A stretch of DNA of 64,000 nt. Source: Aphelenchoides besseyi. Lineage: Eukaryota > Nematoda > Chromadorea > Rhabditida > Aphelenchoididae. Of the stretch, positions 13,901 through 28,650 are shown one piece after another. Positions within the stretch are counted from its first letter, which is position 1; each line of letters begins with the position of its first letter. The position numbers and the translations under genes are program-made. The notes beneath the pieces were generated by a model. That model ran no database searches, had not been told where the DNA came from, and saw only the letters and a list, made by a program, of their open reading frames with translations. The stretch lies in NCBI GenBank assembly GCA_024699855.1, contig JAMPIQ010000001.1, positions 1,488,001-1,552,000 on the forward strand. The letters are read 5' to 3'.

Positions 13901-14977
13901 CTTTGCACTTCTGAACGAATACGATCAGTTGAATCAACAACGGGGATTAGAGAATGTACAAAAAGAAAGGTTACTTCAAGTCTTATCGTTTTCTTTTTAG
14001 GTATTTCAAGGATTTTGTGAAGGACCACTGAACTTTGCTCCGACCTACAAATACGACACTTTCAGTGATGACTATGACACTTCAGAGAAATGTAGATCAC
14101 CTGCGTGGACTGATCGTATTCTGTGGAAAGACACTCAAGAGCTACCAGTTTATCTAACGCAGTAACTTTAATTCTATTTTTATTCCGATACGATCGCTTG
14201 TTTCAGTTACGGTCGAGCAGAGTTGAAAACCTCTGATCATCGACCGGTTGCTGCCACTTTCTCGGTTTCCGTATCGAAAATCGATCGTGACAAATGTATG
14301 CACGTTCTAGAGGATGTAGTCGCGTATGTTATTGATTTGAAGTCAATCGTAAACTTCTTCTAGTGCTAATGGGCCGCCAGATGGAACAGCGATTTGTTGT
14401 GTCGAAGGCTCAGACATTTTTCCAGAAGATGCAATTCCCGAAGTTTCAGCCAAATTGAGCGAACTGATGATCACACCAATTTTAACAAAGTATACGAATC
14501 AGTTGAGCGGATTACAATTATATTTTTCAGATGTGAAGGCCAATTTCTATGGTTGATTATGTCGAATGGCGTTGATGCAGTGACGGCAACAAGCATGGAC
14601 GGTGTGCGAATTGGATTGGGTCGTGTCTTACATGTTCGATTGAAATCCGAGAATTGGACTGAGAACTTCATGTCAATTCTGTCCGGATTGTTTGAGTCCG
14701 ATGCAGAAGTCAACGAAGAGTCGTTGAGTGCTTTGGCGGCAATGAATTTGAACTTAGAAGGTAAGTCTTTGGTTCATTTCGCAATTCCCTCAAAATTTTA
14801 GATGATGACGATGAAACGTGGACTCACATACGTCCAGAAGAGTCGTCGATTCCGCCGCCAATCAGCTCAACGATGCTCAGTAATCAAGATAACAGCGCAA
14901 AACCCGCCAGCAACGGGTCCACTAATCCACCAATAGTACCAAAACGTCCCACGTCCTACATTCAAAAATCGCGTTAA
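10944..14977 (+). CDS. unc-26: Synaptojanin (Sac1 + inositol 5-phosphatase)
   Basis: This is a phosphoinositide phosphatase that strips PI(4,5)P2 during synaptic-vesicle uncoating. The N-terminal Sac1 domain starts at [13 protein letters not shown] and contains the catalytic Cys-x5-Arg loop [11 protein letters not shown] (about 12420-12450). The 5-phosphatase domain follows, with TWNVNGG (13200), GLEEIVDL (13360), [12 protein letters not shown] (13685), WLGDFNYRI (13830), [10 protein letters not shown] (14100) and TSDHRP (14230). An RRM-like DUF1866 module (about 14530-14680) and a short proline-rich tail with IPPPIS and [10 protein letters not shown] complete it. The tail is much shorter than in vertebrate synaptojanin 1. 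The gene has many small exons, including an 18-nt microexon at 12985-13002 between the two catalytic domains. The start ATG is the first in the open frame and precedes the conserved N terminus. Confidence 0.95.
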
Positions 14978-15590
14978 ACCCTCCCGATTTAAGTATCTTA
15001 AACGATTCCAGTGCAATATTTTAAATGTTTACGTCAAGATCTCCTTTAGTTCTTTCTTAGTCAAAGCCCGAAGTTTCTCTTGTGCCATTCCGGTTCACTT
15101 GATAAAGTTATTCAAAGATCAATCAATTTAGCTTGTTTATCTCAAACAATTAACGGAGCCTGCAAATCTACGTTTGACGTAATTGACTTCCAAACCAGAA
15201 AAAACAATAAGACGAATGAATGCTTGAAATAAAAGGACCAGTGGGCTCAAGGCAAATGTTAATGAAAAGCTGTAGATAAAATGCGCAAAAACTATTAGCG
15301 ATTCAAAAGTCATTAATAGGAATAGAGTGTAATAGTATGGCGATAATAACAGAAAAGAGAAACAAAATGAGAACAAGAGAATGGGACGGTTGGTGCACAA
15401 CTTTTGACGGAGCGCATGAGTTCAAAGAGAAGACCCTTGTATGGATACGGAAAAGAGGTTTTGCCATCTGAAGTGGCTGTAAAGAAACTAAGGCGAAAGG
15501 AGCTAAGAGCACGTTTTGGATTTGTACTACAAAATATAGGCGAGAAGGAGTCGTTCAAAAGCCAAATTATGAGACCAACAAACAATACGA

Positions 15591-17907
<2,317 letters not shown>

Positions 17908-19816
17908 AGCGGCAGTTGTTCGATTCCGAATTTTGAAGCCTACTGCCGCCACTTGGCGGTGTGTTCAGTCGTGTGGTTTCGGCGGCGTGTAGCGTCGATC
18001 TGCAGTTAAAGATTTGGTGTAAAGGCGGGAAAGCACAAGCGTTGATTAGACTTTGACCGGAGTCAACTCACGTGCACGTACACGCGATGACGTCGTCATT
18101 ATATCCGCAATGACTCGAGGCAAAAGCTGTTCGCATTACAACGACGCGCGTTCATCGTAAAAATCAACCGCCAAGTCGTTTTTGCATTACACATCGAATC
18201 GCGTAAGGCGGGTGGCAAAATTCGAAACAGATGGACGAAAGAAAACCGCCGAGAACTCTCCGAGACTTGCGTCTTTCAACTCGCCAAACGCTCGTAATCA
18301 AATGAAAATCGGACTATAAAAATTTACGGGGTCCTCGTTTCCTCTCCCAACACTGTCCCAACGCTCGAAACTAACTACTATGAAACCAAAAAACGATGCG
18401 TGCGGTCCCACCAACATATCTGCCTCTCGAATTGCGCCATTGATTTCGAATCGTGTTCATAACGTCGAGGAGCGCGAGGGCGCGCATTTTTTGACGTGGT
18501 CCCATTGTGTGCGTTTTTTTGGCAACTCAAAGCGCGGAAACTGGTAAAAGCGAAAAGAAAAACGGACGGCGTGGGGACTCACAAGCTGAAAACGCACACA
18601 ACCGACGACCATCTGCCGCCGCTCGCTTGTCTCTCTTCTTACTCTTCTTGCTTGTCATCGTTCGAAGGAGGAACGATGCTAAAAACGACCGCAGCTTTTC
18701 GCGTCGGAACGTTTGCACACGCCAAAATCAGAAAAAAACACAACAAATTGCCGTTCATCAATCAAACGCCAAATTTTCCCACCGATTTCCGGCAACACCT
18801 GGTCCTTTTCGCTCATTTGCAAATTTCAAACAATTTTTCATCGTCCATTCGAAACGCACATGTGAACGGCGCGTCTCGAGTTGATTGAACGGCCAGCGAA
18901 AGGGTAGAGAAGGAGAGGACGACAATTACCGAAGTAATTAGTTTTGAAAATTCGAGATTAACATGAAAAGTCGGACAAATTGATGGACCGTGCAAAACTG
19001 TGTGTAGATTCTGAAGTCCGTCTGGGAGGCAAAGAGCGTGCCGGAGTTAAATTTGTGCTCGATTAGTGTTTCTTGTTATACCCAAGAGAAGCGGGATTTC
19101 GAAAAGACGTTGGAACGGTTGGGAAGAAGGGAAAGGAAAACCGCCAGTCCGACGCGCGTCGGCCCGTTGGGAATATCGACCACAAAAACGAGAAGGCCGG
19201 ACAAAGCAGATGGATTGTCTTCGCTCTTCTTCCTTTTCAAATCAACACGCAACACACCAAATAAGGCGCAAGCAAAACCCAACAGTGGGTGCCGTTCATT
19301 GGTTTCGAAAACTTTGGCGCCCACATCGCGCATGCGACCAATCTGACCTTGTCATCTCCCTCCTCCCCAAAAAACACTTGCGCTCTATACGATTTATGAG
19401 AGTGACCGAACACCATTCAAAACTCCCCTCCAACACCCCCGACCAACTTTTTTGCGTATAACGCACGCAATTAAGACCGCGCACAAAACTGGACGTCTCG
19501 AACAAACTCGACGATTGGCTTACCACTTGCCTTATTTTGAGAGAAGGGGAGGCCGCTGAAACGAGGACAACGGCTATTCGGTTTGCAATCGCGCAGTTTC
19601 CGGCGTCTGTCCACCGCGGCTTTGTGAATAATTAATTGATAGTCGAATGTTTATAACAATAAAAATATACAAAAACAACTTTGAAATAACAAAAAAAGGA
19701 TACATTTTCGGCCCGTTGAATCACAGTTAGAAAATGAATTGAGGAGAGGAATCGGGAACTTGAGTTGAACTACGAAATTGTTCGTACAATTCGAAACCGT
19801 TTAGTACTTGGATACC
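17908..19816. other. Gene-poor interval, probable unc-37 promoter region
   Basis: Relatively GC-rich sequence with several overlapping open frames on both strands (18496-18888, 19066-19461, 19076-19333). They overlap each other antiparallel and encode basic low-complexity peptides with no domain or consistent splice sites, so I do not call genes. The left part flanks the Groucho start. The AT-rich right end (19630-19816) looks like the 3' UTR of the SMG5-like gene. Non-coding 5' exons cannot be excluded. Confidence 0.4.
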
Positions 19817-21733
19817 TTAAATAGCTTTGTATTGATATTTCTTGTTTACGATCTTACGTTTTGATTTCGCAGCTTCTTGACTTTCCGACTCTTCGACAAT
19901 GAGAACCACTTGGTCAGCTGGAAAACGAGAGGCTACAACTGACAGATCATTTCCCATTTCGTCGGCAATCAAAATACAACGTTGGTTATGACGCAGTTGC
20001 TCCAAATGTCTCAAACAATCGCGACTATCCCAATAGTTCAGAGCTCGATTTTCAATTGCAACGAGCGTGCTCTCGAAAATCACAACAAGAAGATCCGATT
20101 TCGAGTTGACCACGAAAACAATCTTCGACCAATGAAGTTCCATTGATTGTTGGGTAACAAACAGAACTTTTGGGATGTCGAATACGACTCGCTTTTTCGA
20201 TTCATTCAATACTGAAATCCAATTCATGAGGACTGTAAACCACTATTCACTTACGAAATTTCTTCTTGGCAATCACTCCCAAATCACATTTGAAACGGTT
20301 GTCTTCGATTGTCAGTGGATGTTGAAGGAAATTAACTGCTCGTACCAAATTGTCGATCAACGTTTTAAACGCCCATTCTTCTTGGACTTCGAACGGTCCA
20401 CGAACAGTCCATAAGAACGCATTCGACCATTCGGTTTTTCGTCGAACACGATAAACCAAAATGTGAGATAAGGTGTTGAGTAAGTTCGCAAAACTCTGAC
20501 AAACTCCTTGAAACATCTGAATGTTAAAGTCATTACTTTGTTTTTCTCTTTGAAACATACCATGCGCCAAGCAACAGTCGAATTGGATTCAAATTTGACC
20601 AAAAATTCGATCCACTCGTTCACCGACAAAATCGTTGGAATCACCGGCAAAAGAACATCGGCGTAGAATGAGGATTCGTTCGTTTCACCGATTGCTTTTA
20701 GTGCTTCAGCAACGGTTGTTGCTTCTTCAAATGGACTACACATCATTCGTCTATTCGCAATCATGTCGTTTTCATTCAAATGTTTGGTGATTTCAATGAG
20801 ATGACGATTAAGAAAGTCAGTGATTGTGTTAATCAGTGGCTTTAATTTGGTTGGAGTTTTGTTGTTTGCAGCAAAAACAATAATAGAAGCGAAATGCAGA
20901 AGTTCAAGAAGATGACCGTTGGGATTCGAAAGTTCATCGGTGAGCAGAGATTCGAATTCTTCGATCACAGTATCGAAGATTTCTCTATAAACCAATGCAT
21001 TAAAGTTATTTAGACAGATGGCTTACTTGTCTGATTCAAAGGTTGCTAACGCTATCGCATAAACGTATTTATAGGAGTCTGCTAATTTGATGTTGGCCAA
21101 AGTTTCCGTCGAAATCGTTTCTTTCCCAATCAGAGATCGTAGTTGAAGATAGAAAGCTCGTTCGGGATTTTGACTTTCGTATGCAACGGCCAATTTCGAG
21201 ATTGCAGTGGTATTATCCGGCTCCAAACGAATCGCTTCTTCGTAAATTTGTATCGTCTCTTCATGTTTACCACTACACAATTTCACGTGATATCTTGACA
21301 GATCACCAGCCCATTGCAACGCACGTGCTTGAACTTCTTTGTGTTTACTTCCGATTTGCTTGAAGAATCGAATTCCGTCCAAAATGAATTTGTCGAGAGA
21401 ATCACGATTCCGAACTTTCTGTTTGCGAAACGTGCTAATGGCTTCGTACCAACAGAAACGAAAAGCTAAGTCGATAGCTGTCTTTGAAGCCGCTGCTTGA
21501 CCACTCAAACAAATCTCATCGACCAAATTCAACAACCTGAATCGCATATTTTGAAGCCAAACACAACTAAGGAACTCACTCTTTTCGCTCTGCAATGATT
21601 TCTTCGTCAATAAGAACATGTGTGGGATTTGATTTTCCTTTTTCGACCAATGCAACGCCCGACTTTCGAAGTCTGAAAACTCAAGACAATCAAAGTTTTT
21701 GTCTTGATCATACCGTTCAATTTGATCGGCCAT
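19817..21733 (-). CDS. smg-5: SMG5-like nonsense-mediated decay factor
   Basis: SMG5/6/7 (EST1 family) proteins bind phosphorylated UPF1 and promote decay of nonsense mRNAs. From the start MADQIERYDQ the protein shows an all-helical 14-3-3/TPR-like region. It includes QWAGDLSRYHVKL and IYEEAIRLEPDNTTAISKLA (about 21190-21300), which match the family GDLxRY and PxxxxPxNQLA-type repeats. A long helical region follows (about 20360-20995). The last exon (19817-20215) has a PIN-like pattern of beta strand, helix and LRHLEQL. No VPDT-type catalytic aspartate motif is visible, which fits SMG5, whose PIN domain is inactive, better than SMG6. The protein ends in a Lys-rich tail. It diverges from BRD7/9 with 207 bp between start codons. 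Assignment to SMG5 over SMG7 rests on the C-terminal PIN-like fold and is moderate. Confidence 0.68.
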
Positions 21734-21940
21734 TTTAGAGCAATCACAACGGTTTCTGTTGATTGTTTCATTACAAATTTTTCTTCGAACATTTTCGTTC
21801 TGAGTTTAATGTCAAATTTCGAATCCCAAAAGGTTTGTTTCTTACATTTGCTTTCGCGTCTGTCATTGCGTCGCATCGTCGCTGTAACTTGCTTTTCACC
21901 ACCACTACGTTGTCGCCGAGATTTCGCAACATAGCTCACG

Positions 21941-23939
21941 ATGAGTGAACGTCGTCGTTCTTCGATGATGGGTGCACCGCCGTCGGGACGTCGGATTGCG
22001 GACAAGAAACGTCAAAAGATGGTAATCGAAGAGGACGAGCAATCGCGCGAATCGGAGAGCATTTCGGATGAAGAAACCACGAACGACAGTCAAGCCAAAG
22101 GAACATCGAGCCCCGATCGGAAGCCACGAAAGAAACGGCGAATTCGTTTGACTGATTACAACGCGAAAAAACGTGCGGAACGCCGCCAACGGGAAGCTGA
22201 ACGAAAAGAGGTGAGTCGTCACGACCTGATTCCGTGTTTTTGGCCATAGATTTTTATTATCAACCACATTTTCAGATGCAAGACGACGAACCGGAATCTC
22301 CCAGCAAAGAAAAAGACTACGACGATGAAGAGCCACAAAACTCTGAATTCTCCACCTACTCGCCATTTCAACTCGTTTGCGATTGTTTGCTTCGGAAGTT
22401 CATTCAAAAAGATCCCGAAGAATTTTTCTCTCAACCCGTTCAGCCATCAGTTGCTCCAGGTGCTAGTTTCTTTTGGTCATTTAACTTGTTATCTTCGCTT
22501 TAGATTACTATAAAATCATCGATAAACCAATGGATTTTTCGGCGATGCGTAGAAAAGTGGACAACAACGAGTACAAGCACATCGAAGAGATGCGCACTGA
22601 TGTTCAGTTGATTGGCGAGAATGCAATGAGCTGTGAGTTCGATTTGACATCACTTGAAATCATAAGCTAATTGCAGACAACAAACCGAATACTGTTTACT
22701 ATCTTGCGGCTCAGAAACTGCTGACTGTAGCAAAGTACTATTTCTCAGAAGCGTATCTCGAATACCTGCGTTACGCGTTACCATTCGGAAACGAAGTTCC
22801 GCACGAGATTCTCGGCCTTCAGCCCAAAGTCCCGATACGATCGAGTGGCGCCAATAGACGAGATGCGAAGTTGGAGTCGCTAAGAAATGCGATCAACGAC
22901 AAAGCTGATGCCAAGAGTGTTCTAAAACACAGCAACTCAACCCATCGAGTATGTCCCTTTTGTTCGCCTTGATTTGATTGATATTTAGAGCAAATTGACA
23001 GAACAACGACCGAATTGGCATTTGGGTTATTTGGACGAGAAACCCGAAGGTGCTGTTTCTTTGAATTTAATCACTGGCGACGAGAAGTGTTCGATCACTG
23101 TGGGAGATTTGGTTGGCCGATTGGAGAAAGGAAATCCTTGTTTACCGTCCGACTACGAACCAATCGAGAAGTTTGACAATCCAATTTCCTACATCAATTC
23201 TGGCCCGTTCGGTTCGTTTGCTCCGCAATTTGATTCGACTTGGGCTTCGTTGACCAAACGCGATTCGGACATGCTTTTAGCATGCTATGGTGACAGACAG
23301 AATACGACTGATGCTCTGTCACTGCGACAAATGGCTTCAGATGCGGGATTCGTTGAAGCAATCGATGGAATTCTGGATCTTCTAACTGATGGAGAACACT
23401 CAAGAACTCTCAATCATTTGGAGAAGCAAACCGACGAGCATATGGCCGAAGAAGAAGTCAAAACCGTAAGTTCAATAAACAGTTCATTTTTATAAAGAAC
23501 AATCTTACAGACAACAACCGAGATCTCTGAAGAAGAAATGAAGAAGCTGATCGATGAAGTGGCAACGTTGGAAAATCTCGGTCTTGACATGTCATTCCTG
23601 AACAACGTACGAACACATTTGGGTCTCGAAAGTGCCGAGGAGCCGACAACTGATGACATTCTGAGACAGAACGGTCAAATGCTCACAGATCTCAACTCAC
23701 TTCAACAGCAACGTCTGAGCTCAGCTGTGCCAATGAGTTTGGCCGAAATTCAACAGCCAGAAATAGTGGAAGAGCAATTGGCCCACAAGGTCGTTCAGAG
23801 TCTGGCAAACGGCGTTACCGAATTCGCTGTTGAACCGGGAAGACTCGTGACAACCAGTGCAATACATCAGGCCGTTGGACTGAACGAAGAAGATGACTGC
23901 GACTACGATCTTTTGCGCGAATTTATGGATGTTAATTGA
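21941..23939 (+). CDS. swsn-9: BRD7/BRD9-type bromodomain protein
   Basis: BRD7/BRD9 are accessory subunits of SWI/SNF complexes (PBAF or ncBAF) that read acetyl-lysine. After a basic and acidic N-terminal region (SERRRSSMM, KPRKKRRIRLTDYNAKKR) the bromodomain runs from SPFQLVCDCLLRKF through DYYKIIDKPMDFSAMRRKV to SYNKPNTVYYLAAQKLL (about 22350-22720). The conserved acetyl-lysine-binding Asn is in YNKPN. The DUF3512-like C-terminal half (about 22990-23939) contains FGSFAPQFDSTWASLTKRDSDML, as in BRD7/9. About six exons with roughly 45-65 nt introns. It converges with the ABC transporter, whose stop codon lies about 100 bp away. Only one BRD7/9 gene is in view, so the assignment to a particular complex is open. 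Confidence 0.92.
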
Positions 23940-24037
23940 ATTATTTGTCTATTGTCTGTTTTTGTATATTCTAATAAACATGCGTTTAATGAACAACAAG
24001 ATTAACAAGCATTTAAACCTAAAACAAACGAATTCGA

Positions 24038-27000
24038 TTATTTTGATTGGAACGAAGTTGTCGAGTTCACAAAACTTGTGGCTAAAAGACTTTGAGCCAA
24101 ACTTCGTGGCGATGTTGAAATGTTGTAAGAACCAGCAGTCGAGCTTTGAGGTAACGGTTGAGCAACCGATGGATCGGCAACTTGACTTTGAATCATCTGT
24201 CTTTTCACCAGCGTTTTGTAGGTTCGTAAAAGACAGTAATTAGATACGATAACACGAAACGATCAAACCCCTCTTGATTTAGCAATTGCTCGTGAGTTCC
24301 CATCTGCTCGACAACGCCCCTAAAATCAATTGAAATCAGGTTATGATCCATGACCAACTTGTTAATGACGATGATTTTGTCGGCTTTTTCAACAGTCGCT
24401 AAAAGTGGAATTGACTTAGTAAATGTAGTTCAACAAACAAAGTCTGTGGGCAATGAGAATTACAGATCTTCCTTTCAGATTCTTGTAAATTGCTTCCTAA
24501 TCAAAAAACTTGAGCTTCAAATTGAATTAACCGGGTACCTGAACTAAATGCTCTGATTCGGTGTCGAGTGCTGAAGTTGCCTCATCCAAGAGTAAAATAG
24601 AAGGGTTTCGAACAAGTGCTCGAGCGATTGCAACTGAAATACAAATCGCCATAATCGTATGAGACTGTCACTAACTTCTCTGTTTCTGACCTAAATAGCT
24701 AATATCACTAACTGCGTATTCTCTTTCACATACCACCAGACATTTGTGCTCCCCGTTCTCCGACGTTCGTCTTGTACTGGTCGACTGTTTGCATGATGAA
24801 ATCGTGGGAGTTTGCCATTTGCGACGATTTTACGATGTCTGCTTTACTGCACGAATAACCGTATGCTATGTTTTCTTCTACTGATCGAGCAAAGAGCACT
24901 GAAAACAAAGTAGAACCGCTTCAACTGATCTGCCTATTACCAGGTTCTTGTCCAACAAGTGCTATTGCGTTATGTATGAAATGATGCTCGTAATCACGCA
25001 ACGGTACATTATCGATTAAAATTCGTCCCGATGTTGGAGCGTAAAAGTGTTCGAGAAGAGCGATACACGATGATTTCCCGCTACCACTCTAACAATTCAC
25101 TTTATGTTAGTTGCAAGAACTGGAGACTTACCGGACCAACCAAAGCAACAACTTCTCCAGGTTCCACCGTGAACGACAAATTCTACAACAAATCGTAATC
25201 TTCTCGTCGGAACTCAAAACCTTCAAAATCGGCAAAGTTCGACGTGTTGGATATGAGAAGGAAACCGAATCGAATTGAATTCGTCCGACAACTTTTTCCG
25301 GAACATATTGACCATCAGTAGGAATCTGTGGCTTTCGATCGATGTATTGGAAGACTGAAACCTTTCATTCAACCAATTTTCTCATGAGATGGCCGACCTT
25401 TACGCGATGCACCAACAGATTGCATCAATCCTACAAGAGCAATTGAAAACCAAAGGAAAGAGCTCACCCGTCCAAACTTCACTCAACTGACGAATGTTGT
25501 CGGCCAATTGCATCTGTAAACAGCGAAATATTTGGCATTCGAAACTCATGACTCAATTGGTACAACAAAAATGCGACGAGCAAATCCTTTTGGAGTTGAT
25601 TTGTCAACACCAAATGGCCACCGTACCACAAGACAGCGATGTTGATGACCGCTTGAAAAAGCTAAAAATTATGTTTTAAGCTTGGTCTTTTATATCTCTT
25701 CTGTTCCAACAAACCTCACTAACCCACAGAAAACCTAAAACCCAAAAGCATCCGAGAATCGTTCATTGTTAACTTACCAACATACGCAACAGCTTTTTTT
25801 TTGGTTACAAACAAAGTAAAAGTGAGTTTGTCGTAAAACCGTTTCACTTCTTCATCTTCACAAGCAAACGATCTTACGGTTCGCATTGTCGACAACCTAG
25901 AAACTTCGTGAGATCAAAAGTATTCTTTCTCAGCTCATTACACTTCTTCTGCAACGTCGTTAGAATGCGCAATTGCTTCTTGAGTCTTCTCAGAAAGCAA
26001 CTAAAATGAAAATTGAACGATAGTAAAATCACAATACTTACATCGTAGTAGACACCAAAGATTTTACTTGCTACCAAAATGATTGGTACAACAATAAACG
26101 GCACCAAAGATAATTTCCAACAAAGTGTCAACCTGAAAGTCTTCATTCTCACAATATTGCTATCTATCTTACATGAAAATCATACTTCCACCCATTTGCA
26201 CAATGTTTCTAAACCAATGAATTACCAATATTACATTCGACATCCAAACCTCAGAAAAACGTTAATGTTGAGAGCCACCGTATCGGACATGGTTTGCGTA
26301 TCGGCGGTAAGACGTGAAGTGATTTCGCCGGTCTTATGTTTGTCGAAAAAAGCTACATCTTGATTGACCTAAAGGCTGTATTGGTTTGTCGTTATCATTT
26401 CAAATACCAATGAAGTAAAGAGGTTATGTCGAACAGCTCGGTTAATTCGTGCATAAGCGTATTCGAAACTTCCGCCACGTAAGCCACCACTAGCTGCTCT
26501 AAATGTCCAAACATAATCAAAGTTTTAATAGAAACTTACGATACAACCGATAATGCAACCATAAGCTTAACAGCAGCAATCAATGCTGCGTATTTGTCCG
26601 TTTCAGCGGTAACAACACTTGCAATGACCTTCAAGTCGATTATATCCAACTATTTCGCAAACACAAACCTGTCCAACATAATAGGGGACAAATACACGAG
26701 CTGAAGGTCAGAAGTTGATTGGACAGAAACTTTATTGTGGAACTTACTGACTGAATAGATGAATAGCCAAGTAAACCCCGAAATATGCCACAGCCACTCA
26801 TCGCGACAATATTGCAATAACCGTACGATCACTTCGCCTGTTCGTGTTTGTGGCAGCTCCTCCGTTGCTTCGTTTTCATCAGTCCAATCGTCTGATGTTG
26901 TAGCGTTAAGTTGTTCGTAATTTGAAGCATCATGATCAGATGTCGCATATTTCAAGTAATTCAACCATAGGAAATGTCCGAGAAGCGAAAAAACAACGTT

Positions 27001-27562
27001 CTCCACCAACACAAGCCAATCGCCGAAGAACGGTTTGTTGTCGTTTTCGTGCAATGCCAACAGTTTCATTGGAGAGAACGAGCAGAAGAGAATACAAATC
27101 GAGAAGGAAGCGTGGGCAACCCATCGTAAGATAACCGATGGATTTTTGCTTACATACAAGATTGTGCATCCTGTCGAAAAGAACAAAAGTCGAGCAAAAC
27201 TAAGGAAAAGAAAGTCGATTGTTGATTCAAGAAACGAAAAGTGATTGCTGAACTGTTGCGTGAAATTGGAGACCTCAAATTTGGATCCATGGCCCATCAA
27301 ACACAAGACGCATAGCAACAGATCGGCTATACAAAAAACTACGGTTTGAATAACTGCCGGTAAGCGTTTTTTTGGAACCATCGTTGAAATGGATTTTAAA
27401 CCAAAAAAGAGTATCGAAACAACCGTTGAAGACGATTGTTCCCACTGATAAGTCAACAGACTTTTGCTGACCGCTCTTATCATTGCCAGAGTACAGCTTC
27501 TTTTTGTAATTAACCGCACGATACGGGCACATCATTGTTAGGAGCAAGACAATCAGTTCCAT
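24038..27562 (-). CDS. TAP-like half ABC transporter (ABCB9/HAF type)
   Basis: This is a half transporter of the ABCB9/TAPL group, lysosomal or intracellular peptide pumps that work as dimers. An N-terminal accessory membrane region with several hydrophobic helices (TMD0, about 26900-27480) precedes the core six-helix domain. The core includes [20 protein letters not shown] (about 26300-26350) and [19 protein letters not shown] (about 26090). The nucleotide-binding domain has Walker A SGSGKSS (about 25070), the Q-loop [19 protein letters not shown] (about 24880), the ABC signature with [10 protein letters not shown] (24730), and Walker [22 protein letters not shown] (about 24570). The tail is Ser/Gln-rich, ending TSFQSK. 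The start is uncertain: MELIVLLL at 27562 needs a short intron to reach the TMD0 frame, and an internal Met (MIRAVSK) at 27483 is the alternative. The TMD0 supports ABCB9 over ABCB10. Confidence 0.9.
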
Positions 27563-28126
27563 AGACCAAAGTTTTAATTGTCAGTGAAATTGCTATGCAT
27601 TTGGACAACCACCGAGAAATCCATCACTTGAGAGTAAACTTGCAGATGTTTATTTAATTTATCATTGTAATTCGACAAATAAAGAGCTTTATTCGAACAT
27701 CAACGTTACAATACTGTTCAGCTCGCGCTTTCTGATGTCTGATTTAAGCCATTGGAATGACCAGTGCGTATGTTCTGGTCAGTCGGTTTGTGGATAAAGC
27801 TTTTGGATTTTTGTTCAAGTAAGCATCTTCAGTTGCTCGGGTACTATGTTCACTGGCACAAAAACGCGCGATCCCCCACGTTGATTAAGAAACTCCACCT
27901 ACTGGTTGCCCAAATTCCGAAGGACGATAATCTCAAGAAAGATCGGTCGAATAACGAAAATAACCGCGGCGGCCCACAAATCAACTTATGATTTTGGAAG
28001 AAGCAAAAAAGAACAAGAGAAACCCCAACTCAACTGCTCCGAATCAAGGATATGAAAATCAGCAAATCGACAAGCAACCAGTGCTAGGCCCGAGTAGTTG
28101 CCAAATTCACAGACGCGGTAGAAGAT

Positions 28127-28356
28127 GCAATCCAACGTAAGTTTAATTGGGCTGGTCATGTAGCCAGACGAAACGACAATCACTGGACTACTCGCACAAC
28201 ATACTGGTGGTCATACGATAAGACGAGACCACTAGGAAGACCCGCGGATCGTTGACGAAAAGACATGGAACGAATGTTAGATCTGCATAGCAACAAATCG
28301 CTCAGGAGCAGAGCAAATGGAAAAAGCGATCGAAGTATTCGCATCAATTTAACAAT
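28127..28356 (+). mobile_element. Decayed LINE (non-LTR) 3' end fragment
   Basis: Translation gives KFNWAGHVARRNDNHWTTRT (about 28138-28200), then RPLGRPADR followed by an in-frame TGA and RKDMERML. This is the classic end of a LINE reverse-transcriptase ORF: the W-A-G-H-V-A-R motif, WTTR, and GRP followed by a W-x-D block. The remaining similarity (QEQSKWKK, then EVFASI and stop) is spread over more than one frame, so the copy is dead. I cannot tell RTE from other clades. The upstream part of the element is not recognisable. Confidence 0.6.
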
Positions 28357-28409
28357 TAATTATCTTTTGTACTTCTTCATCTTGTTGTCAAATGATTGAA
28401 CCGAATAAA

Positions 28410-28462
28410 TCATTGTACCATCATTGATTGTACCATTGTACCATCTGGTGAACATGGCTACC
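28410..28462. repeat. TTGTACCAT imperfect tandem motif
   Basis: The words ATTGTACCAT and GATTGTACCATT recur three to four times within about 50 bp beside the LINE fragment. It could be the element's 3' tail or a simple local duplication. Confidence 0.45.
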
Positions 28463-28650
28463 ATTTGGATTTGAGTAACATGCGGTCTAACGAGTTGTCA
28501 GAACGACATCCGATCAATTGACACATTTTGGCGATTTGCGAGTTGTCGTAGAGCGAAAGAATCTTTGGCGTTTTGTCTTCGGCGTTGTTCTTTGCGGTGT
28601 TCGGTTTTTACGTTTCTGTCGAGTTTTTAACGTCACATTGGAGTTTGCAA

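Larger units (their letters stand above)
27563..28650. other. Repeat-bearing intergenic interval
   Basis: Between the ABC transporter and the Sld2-like gene. The middle holds a decayed LINE 3' fragment (separate entry). A TTGTACCAT-rich imperfect tandem motif lies at about 28410-28460. The open frame 27764-27991 has no recognisable domain and may be part of the same dead element. Confidence 0.4.

Noticed and set aside
18496..18888. Long overlapping plus-strand open frames upstream of Groucho
   Set aside because: Two frames overlap each other and an antisense frame, all basic and low-information, with no domain or splice partners. Best explained by GC-rich sequence with few stops.
19066..19461. 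131-codon plus-strand frame
   Set aside because: Same problem: three overlapping frames on both strands, no recognisable motif.
27764..27991. 75-codon plus-strand frame near the ABC transporter
   Set aside because: No domain, next to a dead LINE fragment, no supporting splice sites.
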